Shown here one piece after another: positions 36,801-61,351 of a DNA stretch of 64,000 bases (its first letter is position 1; the number at the start of each line of letters is the position of its first letter). The notes under the pieces were generated by a model. That model was not told where the DNA came from, searched no databases, and saw nothing but the letters and a program-made list of their open reading frames with translations. The DNA lies in the NCBI GenBank assembly GCA_963691815.1, contig OY829648.1:18319021-18383020 (forward strand), given 5' to 3'. A program made the position numbers and the translations under genes. The DNA comes from Echiichthys vipera (lineage: Eukaryota > Chordata > Actinopteri > Perciformes > Trachinidae).

Positions 36801-37563
36801 TTCCCAGCTTGGGCTCAATAAAGTATTTCTATTCTATTCCATGTTATCCTGTTGATCGAAGCTGAGCAGTCCCCTCGTGTGACTGAAATTTGACCTATAG
36901 CAACTACAGTGGAATTCCTCAGGCTACTGTCAGTACCAAAAGGTGAAATGGCTAGGAAGAGTATGGCCTTTGTCTTGGGTCTGTGACAAGAGCAGGGGAG
37001 TGGTTATTAACACTAGCCTGACAGAGGCAACACATGACTTCAACCATAACCAGCTTATTAGTACGCAACCCTTCATTTAGCAGTGAACATCTCTGCAGAT
37101 GTGGTTTTCATCCTCTAACTTGGGCTTTTCCTCTAGGCCTGCAGCACATCTCATAATTTAGACCTACATGGTCTTCACTGCCCACAACCGGCATGGAAGC
37201 TCTGTCCTTGAAGCATCTTCATGGAGCCAAGAGAACGCCTTCACAGCTGCCACACCCAGCCTCATCCAGGATCCTCATTCTAAACAAACCTTGCAGCAAT
37301 AGCTTCTTCTCTGTTTAAATAAGGCCATTCATATTTTTGCCAAACTTATATGCAGCAACTTACAATGAGCTTGCCGGTGTTCTCATGTTCTACCTTCAAC
37401 TACTTGGCCACTCGATAACTTTTTTTGGGGCTTTTTTTACCTTCATAAAGGAAGATTTAAAAAAACAAACAAACCAGAGGGGGATGAAACGACTATGGAT
37501 AGATACTGCATTTACATGGTCAGAGTTGTGGCTCACTGAGGCCTGAAATTGCCACAACACTGT

Positions 37564-37639
<76 letters not shown>

Positions 37640-39446
37640 GTGGTAACAGACCCCACATACCATACTACAGACACATCATAGCTATGCTGATAAGCAGCAG
37701 GCCATGTCTGATTGGCGGGGCCCATGTACCCATACCCGTGTAGCCATTTCCTCCCCATAGATAGCCAGCAAATGGCTATCTATGGGGAGGAAAGTGAAAG
37801 TCAAAGCTCAGAGGACGAGGAGTACTAATGGTGAGCTACAGGGAGCATTTATGTAACACCATGTACCACCTGTGGTCGGCTCATGAGAGCTAAAAATAGT
37901 CTTTTCTGGGGAAACAGACTCGCTAGTCCCATGTGTGACAAGCGTGTGCGTTTCCCAGAGGGTAACACAATACATGTGTGCATGGTTAAAAGAGTGTATG
38001 AGTGAATGTGGTCGTGCGCCTTTGCCAGGCTGGTCTGCTCTGGATCTCCACAGGGCTGGATCATCCACGGCAGAAGGACGCAAAGTGATGCCAATTTGAC
38101 CCACATAGGCCAGTGGATGAAGTCATGATTTCTCGGCAGGAGGCACAGGCAGAGATTAAGGACTGACCAGATCTGGAGTAGCTTCACCTTTATGCAACTC
38201 TACCAAATGTAATGCTGTTTATTTACACTGCCTGGAATAGATGAGCCAGCTACAGACACAAACACCACATTCATAACAATGTTGATGTGGGTCAATCATT
38301 GTGTTCTTGGAAGTGGCCCAATGAGGAAGGGGTGAAATGATTTAGATGAAACCCTCTGCATTGTGTCTGTACAAACATTTCAAGGGAAAGCCCATGAAAA
38401 TACTTCCCATATAATAGCCTACCTCCCCTCTGGTAGACGCAGAACACGTACACCAGAACCACCAGACACAGGAACAATTTCTTCACACTGACTGTCCCCA
38501 TGATGAACGGTTAACATTCATAGTCATTTTGGTATCCTTGTATTTAGCTGTGTGTCTATTTCTCTTGGTTTTGTTGTGGCTAGCAGAGAAAAATCCCTTG
38601 TATGTGTGTACACTTACTTGGCCATTAAAGCTGATTCTGCAGGCCATAATTCTGCTGACAGGTATTTACATTTTACCACTAGAAAACATTTTACTCAGGG
38701 ATATCCAAGTACGTCTTTGTGCATGCTATAACAACAGCTCAATCAACCACTAATGTAAACTAGGACAGTCACGTGATGCTTAATGCTAAAAGTGTAGATT
38801 CTCCAGTATTGGTTATGTTAGCTAATGCAATGTTACACTTATAAAGCAAAGATGCTCGCTAAAGCTATCCGTATGTATTGGAGTGTAGTTTAACTCAGAA
38901 GTCAACAATTGCCGTGGTTTCTTTACTGTTTAAATTCAATATCAGAGAGTAATTGTGCCATTGTAAGGTTAGCTAAAGATGCTTTAAATGCCAACACATG
39001 CTAACTTGCTAGCATTATCAACTCACTGACTAGAAGACGCATCCCCTCTTACATACGTTTCACCTTAAAACACGTCTTTGTTCTGTGGTAATTAGTACAT
39101 TAAGATGAGATACAACTACCCAATCTTATCAGACAGCTTAGCACCATCATCAAAGACATGCTAAATGTTAGCATCCACCCAGTTGATGGTGCTCACCGGC
39201 ACATAGCGGTTCAGTCAGCCACGTTCACTCCGCTCACCTCTCTTTCATGAAGTGCTTGATTCTGACGATGGCCTTCTCGTCGATCTTCCTCAAGAAGGTT
39301 TTCAATCTCTCTCTCTTGTTCTCAAGCATTCTTCCCCTCAGCCAGTGGTCGTCGGTTCGTGTAGAAACGACGCTCCACGCCAGACTCCACCGTTCTTGTT
39401 TGGTTTGTGCTTCTTTTTTCTTCTTCTCTCTCCCCACTCCATCCAC
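25134..39446 (-). CDS. gramd2b: GRAM domain-containing protein 2B-like, ER membrane anchored
   Basis: Minus-strand exons in transcript order: 39446-39238 (inferred first coding exon), 29452-29276, 28385-28319, 28182-28110, 28020-27917, 27805-27707, 27499-27428, 27225-27157, 27022-26926, 26377-26273, 25997-25892, 25472-25365, 25149-25134 (TAA 25136-25134). The total is 1302 nt, 433 aa, close to human GRAMD2B (about 432). The GRAM domain spans the fourth to seventh exons listed: HNKTFHKLFPDIPKSEDL, CALQKEVPYHGRLYITD, CFHSSVLLKDTKVVIP, QNTALLVPNALSIRT and YLFVSLRNRESCYQLL. Next comes a Ser-rich linker (SPIFSSAENSF). A C-terminal hydrophobic helix follows (LNTLLFIYLILVVLLLL), ending ...LQSGYQDT. 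This matches the GRAMD2 architecture, in which the GRAM domain senses phosphoinositides at ER-plasma membrane contacts. The 2B choice over 2A rests on TALLVPNAL and SSAENSF. Only the first exon is uncertain. Confidence 0.85.
26253..26269. repeat. (TA)n run next to a gramd2b donor
   Basis: A short TA run directly beside the donor of exon 26377-26273 (minus strand). It falls inside the intron. Confidence 0.85.
26620..26905 (+). mobile_element. L2/CR1-like LINE or SINE 3' tail
   Basis: The end reads GTAAAGAACTTTGGACTGC ... GCGGCTAAACAAATAAAGTT, the typical 3' terminus shared by vertebrate L2-clade LINEs and SINEs that borrow it. It is 5'-truncated with no ORF. Inserted in the gramd2b intron between exons 27022-26926 and 26377-26273, opposite to the gene. 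Confidence 0.6.
30426..30442 (-). CDS. gramd2b: Possible alternative first coding exon of gramd2b (5 codons)
   Basis: On the minus strand, GGAAATG starts M-P-T-V-S and ends AG before a GTATAT donor in phase 2. That is exactly the phase the exon at 29452 needs, giving a 369-aa protein. The exon is too short for composition to help, and no clear core promoter is visible upstream. Weak inference only. Confidence 0.2.
30798..30840. repeat. (CA)n microsatellite
   Basis: CA dinucleotide run followed by CACG units, in gramd2b intron 1. Confidence 0.95.
31340..31460 (+). mobile_element. L2-like 3' tail fragment
   Basis: Contains TTGTAAATTGCTG followed by GGTGCTGTTCAAATAAAGG, resembling the L2/SINE 3' terminus seen at 26.9 kb. 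Truncated; no coding. Confidence 0.4.
36361..36759. mobile_element. MITE with TAGGGCTGG ends and a nested insertion
   Basis: Left end TAGGGCTGGGCGATAATTCG; right end ATTGTCCAGCCCTA. Just inside the left end, a GC-rich stretch (about 36381-36418, containing CAACCGCTTATCTGGGGCC) is flanked by CGATAATTCG and CGATAATTTG. This looks like a secondary insertion with its own duplication. No target duplication of the outer element could be confirmed. Confidence 0.6.
37566..37639. repeat. (TG)n microsatellite, about 74 bp
   Basis: Pure TG dinucleotide tract in gramd2b intron 1, ending about 110 bp before the perfect hairpin at 37747. Confidence 0.97.
37747..37793. repeat. Perfect 21-bp hairpin, 5-nt loop
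   Basis: The arm 37747-37767 (begins TTTCCTCCCC, ends TAGCCA) is the exact reverse complement of 37773-37793, with loop GCAAA. No mismatch in the stem; pairing stops abruptly at the next base. Confidence 0.93.
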
Positions 39447-39600
39447 GGCTGATTAAGATAATGAGCCCTAAATCGGACCAAGTCAGCCGACCAATCAGCG
39501 TCGGCGACGACTTGTGAAAAAACGGTCATGTCAGACCGCTTCTCCAATCAGAACGGGGTAGTTGGCTTTCACCGACCGCCCAAAACCTTATATAGTAGTC
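39238..39600 (-). promoter_or_regulatory. gramd2b: Candidate gramd2b promoter and first exon
   Basis: A locally CpG-rich block. On the minus strand a TATATAAGG box lies at 39594-39586. Two CCAAT-type boxes are present (39544-39551 and 39491-39498 on plus). An open frame from ATG 39446 ends KHFMKER just before a GTGAGC donor at 39237. Its phase (2) fits the next exon. The start site and box usage are inference. Confidence 0.5.
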
Positions 39601-42600
39601 GGGCTGTCCCTAGTTTGAGACCAATAAAATGAAGGGCTTGTGTTATTGTGCTGTTCTGGTCCTTTTAATCAATGATTAACATGGAATTTTAACATTTCAC
39701 GTGATGAGAAATGCACATCTTGGTTTATCAATAGTGTTTTACTTCCCACATCATGCTATGCTTTATCTGATAGAGAAAATGACTACTGGTACACCAGGGT
39801 GGGGCTGTACATACTGTTTCACATCCATAAACATAAAGCTGAATTATACTGTCAACCTACACCTTAAATATGATGCAGTCCCATACTATTAATAATAGTA
39901 ACAGTAAATACTGCACTATTTATCTGAATACTGCTGTTGTCAGTTATTTTGAATATTAAATGTAGGCTTTTAAACCATAATAATAGTAATATTCATTTAC
40001 AAAGCACAGTTGAAGAACAAGGAATAAGTAGGCTACTGCAAAAGCCGGCAGCACTTGTGGAGTTAAAAAGTGAAATTACTCTTAACTTCATGATGAATCA
40101 TAATGAGCCAGGAAACCAATGAGCATTTGACCAAGTGTTGTTGTGAAGGGAAGTGGAGATCACTGACTCAGAGGGCCAGTCAGTAGCTCAGTTTGTGACT
40201 TTTCTCCTAATGCCACGGCATGAAATGATTTCAGGCTCAGCATTGTACAGGCAGCTAATGAAGAGCTGTGTCTCTCATCTCCCCCCTTATTGGAGAAAAA
40301 GGGAACAACTGCAGTGACGTATGGCAGTCAGACACCTGTACAATCAGCAGACCATGGCCATAAGGCCAAAGCTAAAATCATCAGCTGCAAGTCACATTGT
40401 AGTCACACTGGATGACTGTGTGTTACTTGTGACTACCTTGTGTGTTTAAAAAAATTGTTGTAAGTGTAAGAGATTGGGTTTGCCCTTCCTGTAACAGCAA
40501 TTATTTAGAGTGTTCTTGATCAAGCTGTGTAATAGTTTTCTGCAGCTGACCCTGAACCTTGACCTCAATGTGAGAAGGGCTCCCCAAATAAAAATACATA
40601 ACGCATTTCATGGTGGTGATCATTGCAGATGGAGAAGGTTGTCCACTTTTGGTTATTCTTATCTGTGAAATCAGTTGATGATTTAAAACTTTCTATATTG
40701 GATGACATCATTTTAAAAACATGGCTATCAAGTTCCTCCAGTGTTGTACTGAATATTCATGTTTTTTAATTACTAATATTTGAATGTTATTTGAGTCACT
40801 ATATTAGTCAATTTCAACAATTGTGCCAGACTTTTTCATGTGTTCTTTGATACATCACATTATGATAAATTAGTGTGTTGCCTTTGAAACACAGTTCACA
40901 CTGATTACAACACAGCTTTTGCAATTTCATTTCACCATTCTATTGATGAAGACCTCGATCACCTGTAAAAACAAAAACTAACCATTATCAGGTGGCAGTT
41001 CAGACACCATATATGTTCACAAATCCTACCATTGAAAGTCCCTTTTTTTCTAACCAGGCGGCTCAGGCGCCGCCGCGCCACCAAGGACAGAGGAGGCAGT
41101 GTCTTGCCACATGACACAGTCAACACACCACCCACTCAACCACCCACCCACTCCCTCACGCAATTCGGCCTTCAACAGCCAGTTAACGGTCTTCCCTTCC
41201 ATTTCCCCTGCCAGGAAACAAAGCAGATAGAGAGGAGGAAATCATGCTTCATAAGGAAGTATGTGATGCAATAAGGGGGTGTAGAAGCAGTGTAGGCAAT
41301 AACAGACTTCTCTGTGTTGATTCATCACTGTGAAAGCGGGATAGATAATTGGGCAAAGCAGGGAACTATGCAAGGACGTCACAAAAGCCTCATCATCACG
41401 GCCTGTCAATTGGTTTGAGGTACTTCGTTCACAGCTTTTAAGTTGCTCGACTAAGATGATCCCATGACCTTGAAGCCCTGTCTCGTAGAGATGCACTGCA
41501 TGTGAAAATTATGTGAAATCCACATTCAGCATTACATCGTTGCTGAATGTATTTCCTTTTATCAAAAATCCCAGAAGCAAAGTCAAAACAATAAGAGAAT
41601 TGAGTAAAAGAAACATGTTTATTCATCGTTGCAAATGCTTTCAGTCCTATAAGACCACACATTTTGCTAATATTAACAGTCTGAGTCATGAAGCCTGAAT
41701 TATTCACCCTTTGAAATTGTCAATATTTGTAAATGACACGCCATCTGTTCAGAGCCAATGAGATGAGAGTCATTAAAGAAGAGAGTATTTAACTTGTCCT
41801 TTTGCAAACAGCTAGCAGCTTTAATTTACTAACTATTCTTCCTTTATACTTCTCTGTAAAACATAACCACGGCAGAGCTTTGGCATGCAGGTTTTATGAA
41901 TCTTGCATGTTCCTTAATTGTTTGCATCATGTAAAGTTTTTGATCTGTTCATATAAAGTTGCAGTTTTACATGCATTAATCCATACAGACTAGACTTTAA
42001 AATCTGACAAAAATTCCCCCTCAAAAAAATGGACCATGCAAATAACACCAGAAGAAGGTACAACTTTTAAAAGATAAGTGAAAACTAATATAATAAATAA
42101 CAAACATTTGAGAAAATGCTTAATAAGGCTCCCAGAGACAACTTTGAGCTGAATCAACTTTTTTTATTTGATTTATTTGCAATTAAACAATGGAGGAACT
42201 TTGAAATATTATCTCTTGTTCAGCAAATGTAATGTATGAAGAAAGCTGAGTACCAACAAAATATTTGTATTTGTGCTGCAAATTCAAATCTGGGAAACCA
42301 GAGTCAGTCAGTTATCTCTGGTGTTGCCCAAGACAGGCTTGTATTTGCTTAGAAAATATAGATAGAGGTGAACTTCTTTATTCTTGTCATGTGCGCAACA
42401 ATTATGAAGAAGCAGTCGCTGGCAATGAAAATCTGAGGCCTAGGGCAACCTCCGACAATGCTCATTAAATATATTTTTTTAAAAGAAACATGCAATTAAA
42501 GAAATTCTGAATCCAAGACATGGAATAGTAAAAGGTTAAATAAGGCTAAAATATAAACCCAGATATAAATAAAGTAATGTGCATTTGTGACAATGTTGTA

Positions 42601-44486
42601 AATGAACAAACTGAATGTAAACTGGGATTTGTATATAAATGCATAATTAGATGTAATATGCTGTTTGTATCACAACAGTATATGTTATCATGTATATCTC
42701 GGCAGTCAGTCACTGTCAGTGAGATCCTTATTATCAGCTGCTGGTGTAAACACTGTGACCTTGGGAGGATGAGAAATACCTTGACCTGGAAAAACAAGGC
42801 TATGACGCACAAACATCTGCGGCCATGCACATTACAGTGCAGGTGTGCAGGAACGCCTATGAAGCAGTAAAAAAAAGCCCCCCAAAAAAATCACAGGCTT
42901 TATCCCCATACTGTGCGATGATGGAATGTACATTTTTGGCTTAATATTATACTTAAACACAGTTTACAAAACAGAGCGATACATGGCAGAAATAAAATGT
43001 AAATCAACAGATGCAAACGTATTAAAAACATTAAAGAATGAATATCATACAATACAACATACAATGGCAATTTGAATGCCATTCGAATAGGAATGGCTTT
43101 TAACTTCAGGAATTTGAATCTGCCAACTAGCATATATCCTGAAAGAATCTTTTTTCTGAAGCTGGAAATTTAAAATGGGATTTTTGTCGAATTTCCAGAT
43201 CTGATAAAGATAGATAGCGCCTTGTGTCCTAGCATGACATTGTCCTTGACTTCCACATGAGTAACACATCACATGGGACAAAGTGTGACAAATAAAACGG
43301 TTAAGGCCAACAGACCATCGTGGCAGAACAAAATAGGAATATAATGCTTCTTCAGTGTTTGGGTGTCTGTCCACTAGTTGAAATGACATCAGCGTTCTGT
43401 CAGATGAGTGGAAATTCCCTTACCAATCTTTGAAAGTCTTTATCTATTTGAATCCAGCTGTCTTAGATTCCAGATACAGAGAAAATGTGTGTCTCATGAT
43501 TTATATAGATATACCTGTACATTAACACTATTCCCATTATTTGTTACTTGTATATTAAGCATTTTGGTATCATTTCACAAAGACATGTTTACTTCTCTTG
43601 ATTATTATTGTATAAAATGTTAAAGATATTGAGTGACTTTTATTCTTGGTTTACAGAATAGGATAACCTTTTAAAAATTTTATACACATATCGATTCCAG
43701 GAGTTAATTAGAAAGATATATTCTATTATTTATTTATTATATTTAAGGGCTGTACATTTTAGTTGGTTGGAAACTACAGTAATATTTAAAAACTTTGCTA
43801 GTATAAGAAGAACCAAATGTCTATGAATTAAATATCTATTTAACACCTGTAACTGTGATCTTCAGTATCTGTGGGCTGTCTGTGGGGTCAAAAAGGTCAG
43901 TGCATCACCAAGGATTCACCCCAACAACAGTCAGTTTCATTCAGTGAGGCCAGCGAAGGGGGAGCTCCTTACTCCCTACCCAATGATATCATCTTACCTC
44001 TAACACTGGGGCATTGTCTGTGGCCATCTCACAGCAGCCCACTTTTGGAATCATTTTGCAGATATGCTGGACCTTTTCACACTTCAGAGGGATGTTCACA
44101 TATTCAGGGTCATGCATGTCTTGCAACCCAGACTGATATGGGGGATTAGAGTCTAAACCGTGTCATGTCTATGAAGGAACCTTTACCTGATGTGTTTTGT
44201 TTGTGTTTTCTATGCGTGAGCTGCCAGAAGCTCAGGTGTAACACATACAGTTCTCAACTCAAAGGGTGTTGGGTTTCTACCCAGCGAGTCTGGCCTGCCT
44301 CTTCCAGCTAATGTTACCAGGCTCCTCTCATCAGTAATTCATCTGCACTCTTTACCACAAAGCTTTGGGTGGCTATTTGGTTGATGGTTGGTCACCTAAG
44401 TGGGGGGAAGGACAGAGTTTCTCTCTTTGACAGAGCAGTGCACCACCAGGGCTCCCAAAGGAGGACCGTACCTGAGCTGGGGCCCG
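39601..44486. other. Divergent intergenic region between gramd2b and gipc3
   Basis: AT-rich with no recognisable coding exon, RNA gene or long repeat. The gipc3 5'UTR and promoter should lie in its last few hundred bases, where composition becomes GC-richer (44390 onward), but I could not identify a TATA box or start. Confidence 0.45.
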
Positions 44487-57191
<12,705 letters not shown>

Positions 57192-57212
57192 AAGTCCACC
57201 ATCTGTTCACAA

Positions 57213-57255
57213 CAGAGAGAGGGAGGAGGAGAGAGAGAGAGAGAGAAAGAGAGAG

Positions 57256-57288
<33 letters not shown>
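57213..57288. repeat. (GA)n microsatellite in gipc3 3'UTR
   Basis: An imperfect GA tract starting about 20 bp after the gipc3 stop codon. Confidence 0.95.
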
Positions 57289-57292
<4 letters not shown>

Positions 57293-57355
57293 CTGAGAAA
57301 AAAGAATGTGTCGAAGCTTTAAATGACAGGGACTGCAATTAATACAAATCTCTAC

Positions 57356-57361
57356 AATAAA
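57356..57361 (+). promoter_or_regulatory. gipc3: Poly(A) signal of gipc3
   Basis: AATAAA 165 nt after the stop, with a GT/T-rich stretch (GTGTATTTTTTT) about 25 nt downstream. Confidence 0.65.
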
Positions 57362-60300
57362 CAAAAAATAACAAAAAGGGCAGTGTATTTTTTTAAATAC
57401 ATTTGTTCTAAAATCCAAGACTTAAATTAATCTTTTATGGTGAAACTATTTAGCTGATTATCTTGTAAAACAGTGACAGAAAATTAACTGGTTCACAAAA
57501 ATACAAGCTTATTCCCAGTTTGATTAAAGATAAACATTTATAGATGTTTTAAGGGTGCTCCCAGTGTTAAGGATATGCTAACAATGTGACAGGAAATTCA
57601 GTGGCCAATCTGCCAGCCCTCTAGGAATCAAGGAAGTTAGATAAGAAAATCCCAGACATTTTTAGATCATCCCAAAGTCAGAATGTAACTTCTCCATTAC
57701 CAATAGAAGCGATACATTATGTATGATTTGTAAGTTATAATCTGCTTGCAAACAGGTTTTCATTATATTTATATAGAATTGCTTTACTCTTTTTAAGTAA
57801 CCAAGTGAAACTTAGTAAAAAAAAACAAAAGACATTAATCAAAATTGTCTCAATGGCACTGCTCTGAACAGCACATATTTCCCACATGATCATTACTGTC
57901 CATCTGGACCCAAGCCCCAAATACCCCCACAAAAAAAACAACTAAGGAAAAAGTAACGGCAGCTTGTGTGTGTGTAAAACCCATTTCCTTTGAAATTTCC
58001 TGCAGCTCTTTTGCCTAAAAGACATGAGGGTCTTTGTGCTTGCAAATGAAAATAACAATGCATGACATATTCCCTTGCTTCCTTCTTTTGCCAGAATTTC
58101 ACCAGAATTCTTTCTGGTTTGTTTCAAAGAGAGAATGTAAATAAATTTGACTTGTGTGTTTCAGTCTTTATATTTTGTTATGGCTTAGTGTCAATGTACT
58201 GCTCTCTCTTTCTGCGCTGCAATGGATAATATTTACTGTAAAAAGCATCAGACTGCATGTTAGAATTTGCAGTTGTATGTTTTCTGGCTCACAAAACGAG
58301 AAGAAGTTATAAATTCATATAATTTACATATGTAGTTTGACTTGACTTAGTTCGTTCTGGCTACACTGTTTCAGCTACATCAGTATTTGTCTCTTAGCGA
58401 TGTTTTCTTTTGACACTTTGTACATGATTGCACCTCCTTATGAAGACCTAAAAACGTATTTCACATTTTTACATGTTAAATTGTAAGCAAAAAGGTTGGA
58501 ATCATAGCCTGTGTGTGTTGAACAGAAAAGCCCATTTAGATTTTCTGCATTTTACTAATCCTTTATTTATAGTATGTTCAGTCACATGCCATTTCTTTTA
58601 CACACAACATTGGATGATATTGCTAAAGTAAAGTTAAAAACTGACAACTATATCATAACTACTAATAACTAACTATAGAAATAATAAAATAATAAAAATA
58701 TATCATATTACAATATAACTACGATGTCATTACACTGCATAAATGATCTGGCTGTATTTTAATTATCCAACAGCTAAATCATCCCCCATTCCCTATTCAA
58801 TGAGGTGCAGATGAAAGGTAAGAGAGGGCCAATCCAATATTATGTATCCATACTAAGATTCGGTATCTGATTCTGGTTAGTAAAGGTTATTATTATTCCA
58901 TTTTTCCCCGGAAAACAATTATTTTAGCTTCCCCATCAAAGGTAGGCACACACATGAAAACAGATGGAAATATTGTACTGTATGGCTTCCTGAGTCATTT
59001 ACTTGATACAATGACAAATAACATGATTGGGCAAGCCTGTTTTTAGGGTCAGTTCACCTAAATTTAGGCCCTGTTTAGACGGAGAAGGTTGGGACAGGAA
59101 GCGCAAAAGTGACGTTGCGTTTTCGCTTTTTATTCCCCCTTCGGGGGAAAATCTGTGTGCATACAGTGACCCAAAAGGGTGTGAATTTTGATGTTATCTG
59201 CACGCCAGGTGGCTAAGTGGTACTGTGAAGCCCCACCAAGTCTAAACGAAAGGTACATCCGATAAAATATTTTGTAATTTTCACTTGCTGTTTTTTTTTT
59301 TGCAAACAGGGCCTTAAACACATTATGTATTTCCCCAATTATCCTTACTTATACTTGCACTTAACCTTCTGCACTAACTAAACCCTTTTTTCACCACTTA
59401 AGGACATGTTCTTGATCAATATTTAAAATATATTTCACCAACTTGATCAGCACAATTTCCTTTTCACCCCTAATGCAGAAATCTCAGAGGTTGATATCTC
59501 AAAATCTGGGTAAATAAAATTACATCCATGGCTGGACACCAAAAGTGGTTGGTGAGAAAAGGGTTTTTAAAATTGGGTGATCTGACAGTTTAGGATTTGT
59601 GTGAGTAATTGATTGGGAATACTGAATAGCTCATGTCAGAGATTGTTTTTAAATATGGATTTCAAACTATTCATGAAAATAGGCTATGACTTTTCATGCA
59701 GTAGAATACATCTCAAATTAATACTGTCAAGTGTTCTTCCACTGAGAACATAAGCTTTGCATTTTCAGAGTCAGCATAAACATCTACAATTTCATTTGTT
59801 ACAATAATCACATTTTCACTGGCATCTACTCTATTTTCCTTTATTTTCTTCTTTTTTCAAATGTGGATGTGTCCATTCATGGAAATCATGAGGACTGAAA
59901 ACGTCAAATATTGATAATTTAGTGTGTAGAAAGTTTGGATTAATTTGCATGCATCATCAAAACATAAAATCACATGCATTGTTATGTACTGTATAAACTC
60001 TTGAAAAGGAAATTGTATAGTTGTATAGTATTTAATTTCAGTAAAAGCATCTTTACTTAACCTCCACAAGTTTAGGAAAAGTGTTAGATGCTATGGGGGA
60101 TAAACTGTTACACTGTTACTATTCCTTCAACACCCAGTCTTCTTCAAACAAGTTCTACAGTATGCACTTTTAAGAGGACCTATTATGCTTTTCTATCTTT
60201 TCTGACCTATAAATGATGTCATAATCTTTTAAAGTCATGTTTAACAAAAGCGTCAAGTGAAGTGTCAAAGTACTTGCATTTAGAAGTGCTGACCTTCTGA

Positions 60301-61027
60301 GTTGGCTGTGCTCTGAACGCTAGGGTGTCCGTCGCTATTAGCGATATCTTTGAATTTCTGAAATTTGTCTTCGTAGAAGAAGCCTGACATCCCTATTGGT
60401 CATGCTGCGACACACAGGCTCAAACTGTAAGCTGTGAGTTCGGCCACTCGTATGTTGTTTTGGTGTTTGTTTTGGAGGTCAACCAGATAAAGCTAATGTT
60501 AGCATGTTTCAATATAATGTGTTATAATGTGTTTTTTAAAGATGCATGTAGCATGTAAACCTGCTCACCCGAAAACTTCAAATTCAAATTCACACATTTG
60601 CTATAAGGGCATAATCGTGCCAGAATTTAGTGTCACATTAAAACAATCACATGTGCCCCATCCACTGTAAAAAAAAAAAAAAAAAAAGATTTAAAACTCA
60701 GATCATAAAGCAGTTGTGTGTACAGCTATGCTCTGTATAGTGGTAACATACAATTTATTTTTATCAGTAGATTACAGGTTTAACCCCTAGTAAGTGTTCA
60801 GTCATCATCCCCTACTCTCTCTTTATAATTTGCTCTTAATTAAAGTGTCAACTGTTTCAAAGGTATGCAATACAGTAACAAGATTCAATTATTTCATATT
60901 ATTGGTACAATCCTTCTTCTTATCCTATTCACATGAAAACTTATCAGAGCATGGAAACACTGTTAAAGACATACTGTAAACTCAATTGTGGCACTCATGT
61001 CTGCTTCGACAACTCAAATCCAAACAA
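57362..61027. other. Convergent intergenic region gipc3 / tbxa2r
   Basis: AT-rich. Contains a possible MITE at about 59070-59316 (AGGCCCTGTTT at the left, AAACAGGGCCT at the right), a fragment of a common fish repeat at about 60174-60250, and an A homopolymer near 60668-60687. A minus-strand AATAAA (60759-60754) probably ends tbxa2r. No gene found. Confidence 0.5.
60754..60759 (-). promoter_or_regulatory. tbxa2r: Candidate poly(A) signal for tbxa2r canonical exon
   Basis: AATAAA on the minus strand about 270 nt after the stop at 61028. Confidence 0.5.
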
Positions 61028-61351
61028 TCACACAGAAGGAGTTGGTGGCTTCATTGTAGCTGGGGTTGTTACACTGGATTTCATCATCTCTGCTGTTTCA
61101 TCTGGGCCCAGGGTGCGCCCAAGTGAAGAGCGTGTGAACCCTTGGATGGTGTCACTGAACGAAGGGTACAGGGTCATGATGGAGCTCCGAGACCAGTTGA
61201 AGCGGGGGTAGATTCTCTTAAGAACTGCCCTTCGAAACAGGATGTATACCCATGGATCTAAGATCTGGTTCCACGTGGCAAAGCGTATCCATAGGAGTAG
61301 ATATTTGATCTGGAGGGGACTTCTGGACAGCACAGTTTGTGCAATAAAGAC
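61028..61351 (-). CDS. tbxa2r: Thromboxane A2 receptor, canonical terminal exon (TM7 and tail), partial gene
   Basis: A 324-nt exon after a strong acceptor (polypyrimidine tract then CCACCAG). It encodes 107 residues from VFIAQTVL to ...PPTPSV and stop. It contains TM7 with WIRFATWNQILDPWVYILFR: the TM7 Arg that binds the prostanoid carboxylate in this family and the DPWVY variant of NPxxY. The cytoplasmic tail is Ser/Thr-rich. The exon starts at phase 0 at the end of TM6, as in mammalian prostanoid receptors. FIAQTVL and WNQILDPWVYILFRRAVLKR fit TP best. The neighbour gipc3 is convergent, matching human GIPC3-TBXA2R. TM1-TM6 must be encoded above 62.7 kb, probably beyond the window. Confidence 0.9.
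   Translation of the reverse strand, partial: VFIAQTVLSRSPLQIKYLLLWIRFATWNQILDPWVYILFRRAVLKRIYPRFNWSRSSIMTLYPSFSDTIQGFTRSSLGRTLGPDETAEMMKSSVTTPATMKPPTPSV

Larger units (their letters stand above)
29453..39237 (-). other. gramd2b: Large gramd2b intron 1
   Basis: A 9.8-kb intron if the first exon at 39446-39238 is right. It holds a CA repeat (30798-30840), an L2-like tail (about 31340-31460), a nested MITE (36361-36759), a TG repeat (37566-37639) and a perfect hairpin (37747-37793). A possible alternative first exon lies at 30442-30426. I found no other gene. Several open frames here (for example near 33.1-33.4 kb and 35.4-35.8 kb) show no family resemblance. Confidence 0.5.

Noticed and set aside
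37747..37793. microRNA precursor
   Set aside because: The stem is perfectly paired and only 21 bp with a 5-nt loop; animal pre-miRNAs have longer, bulged stems and larger loops.
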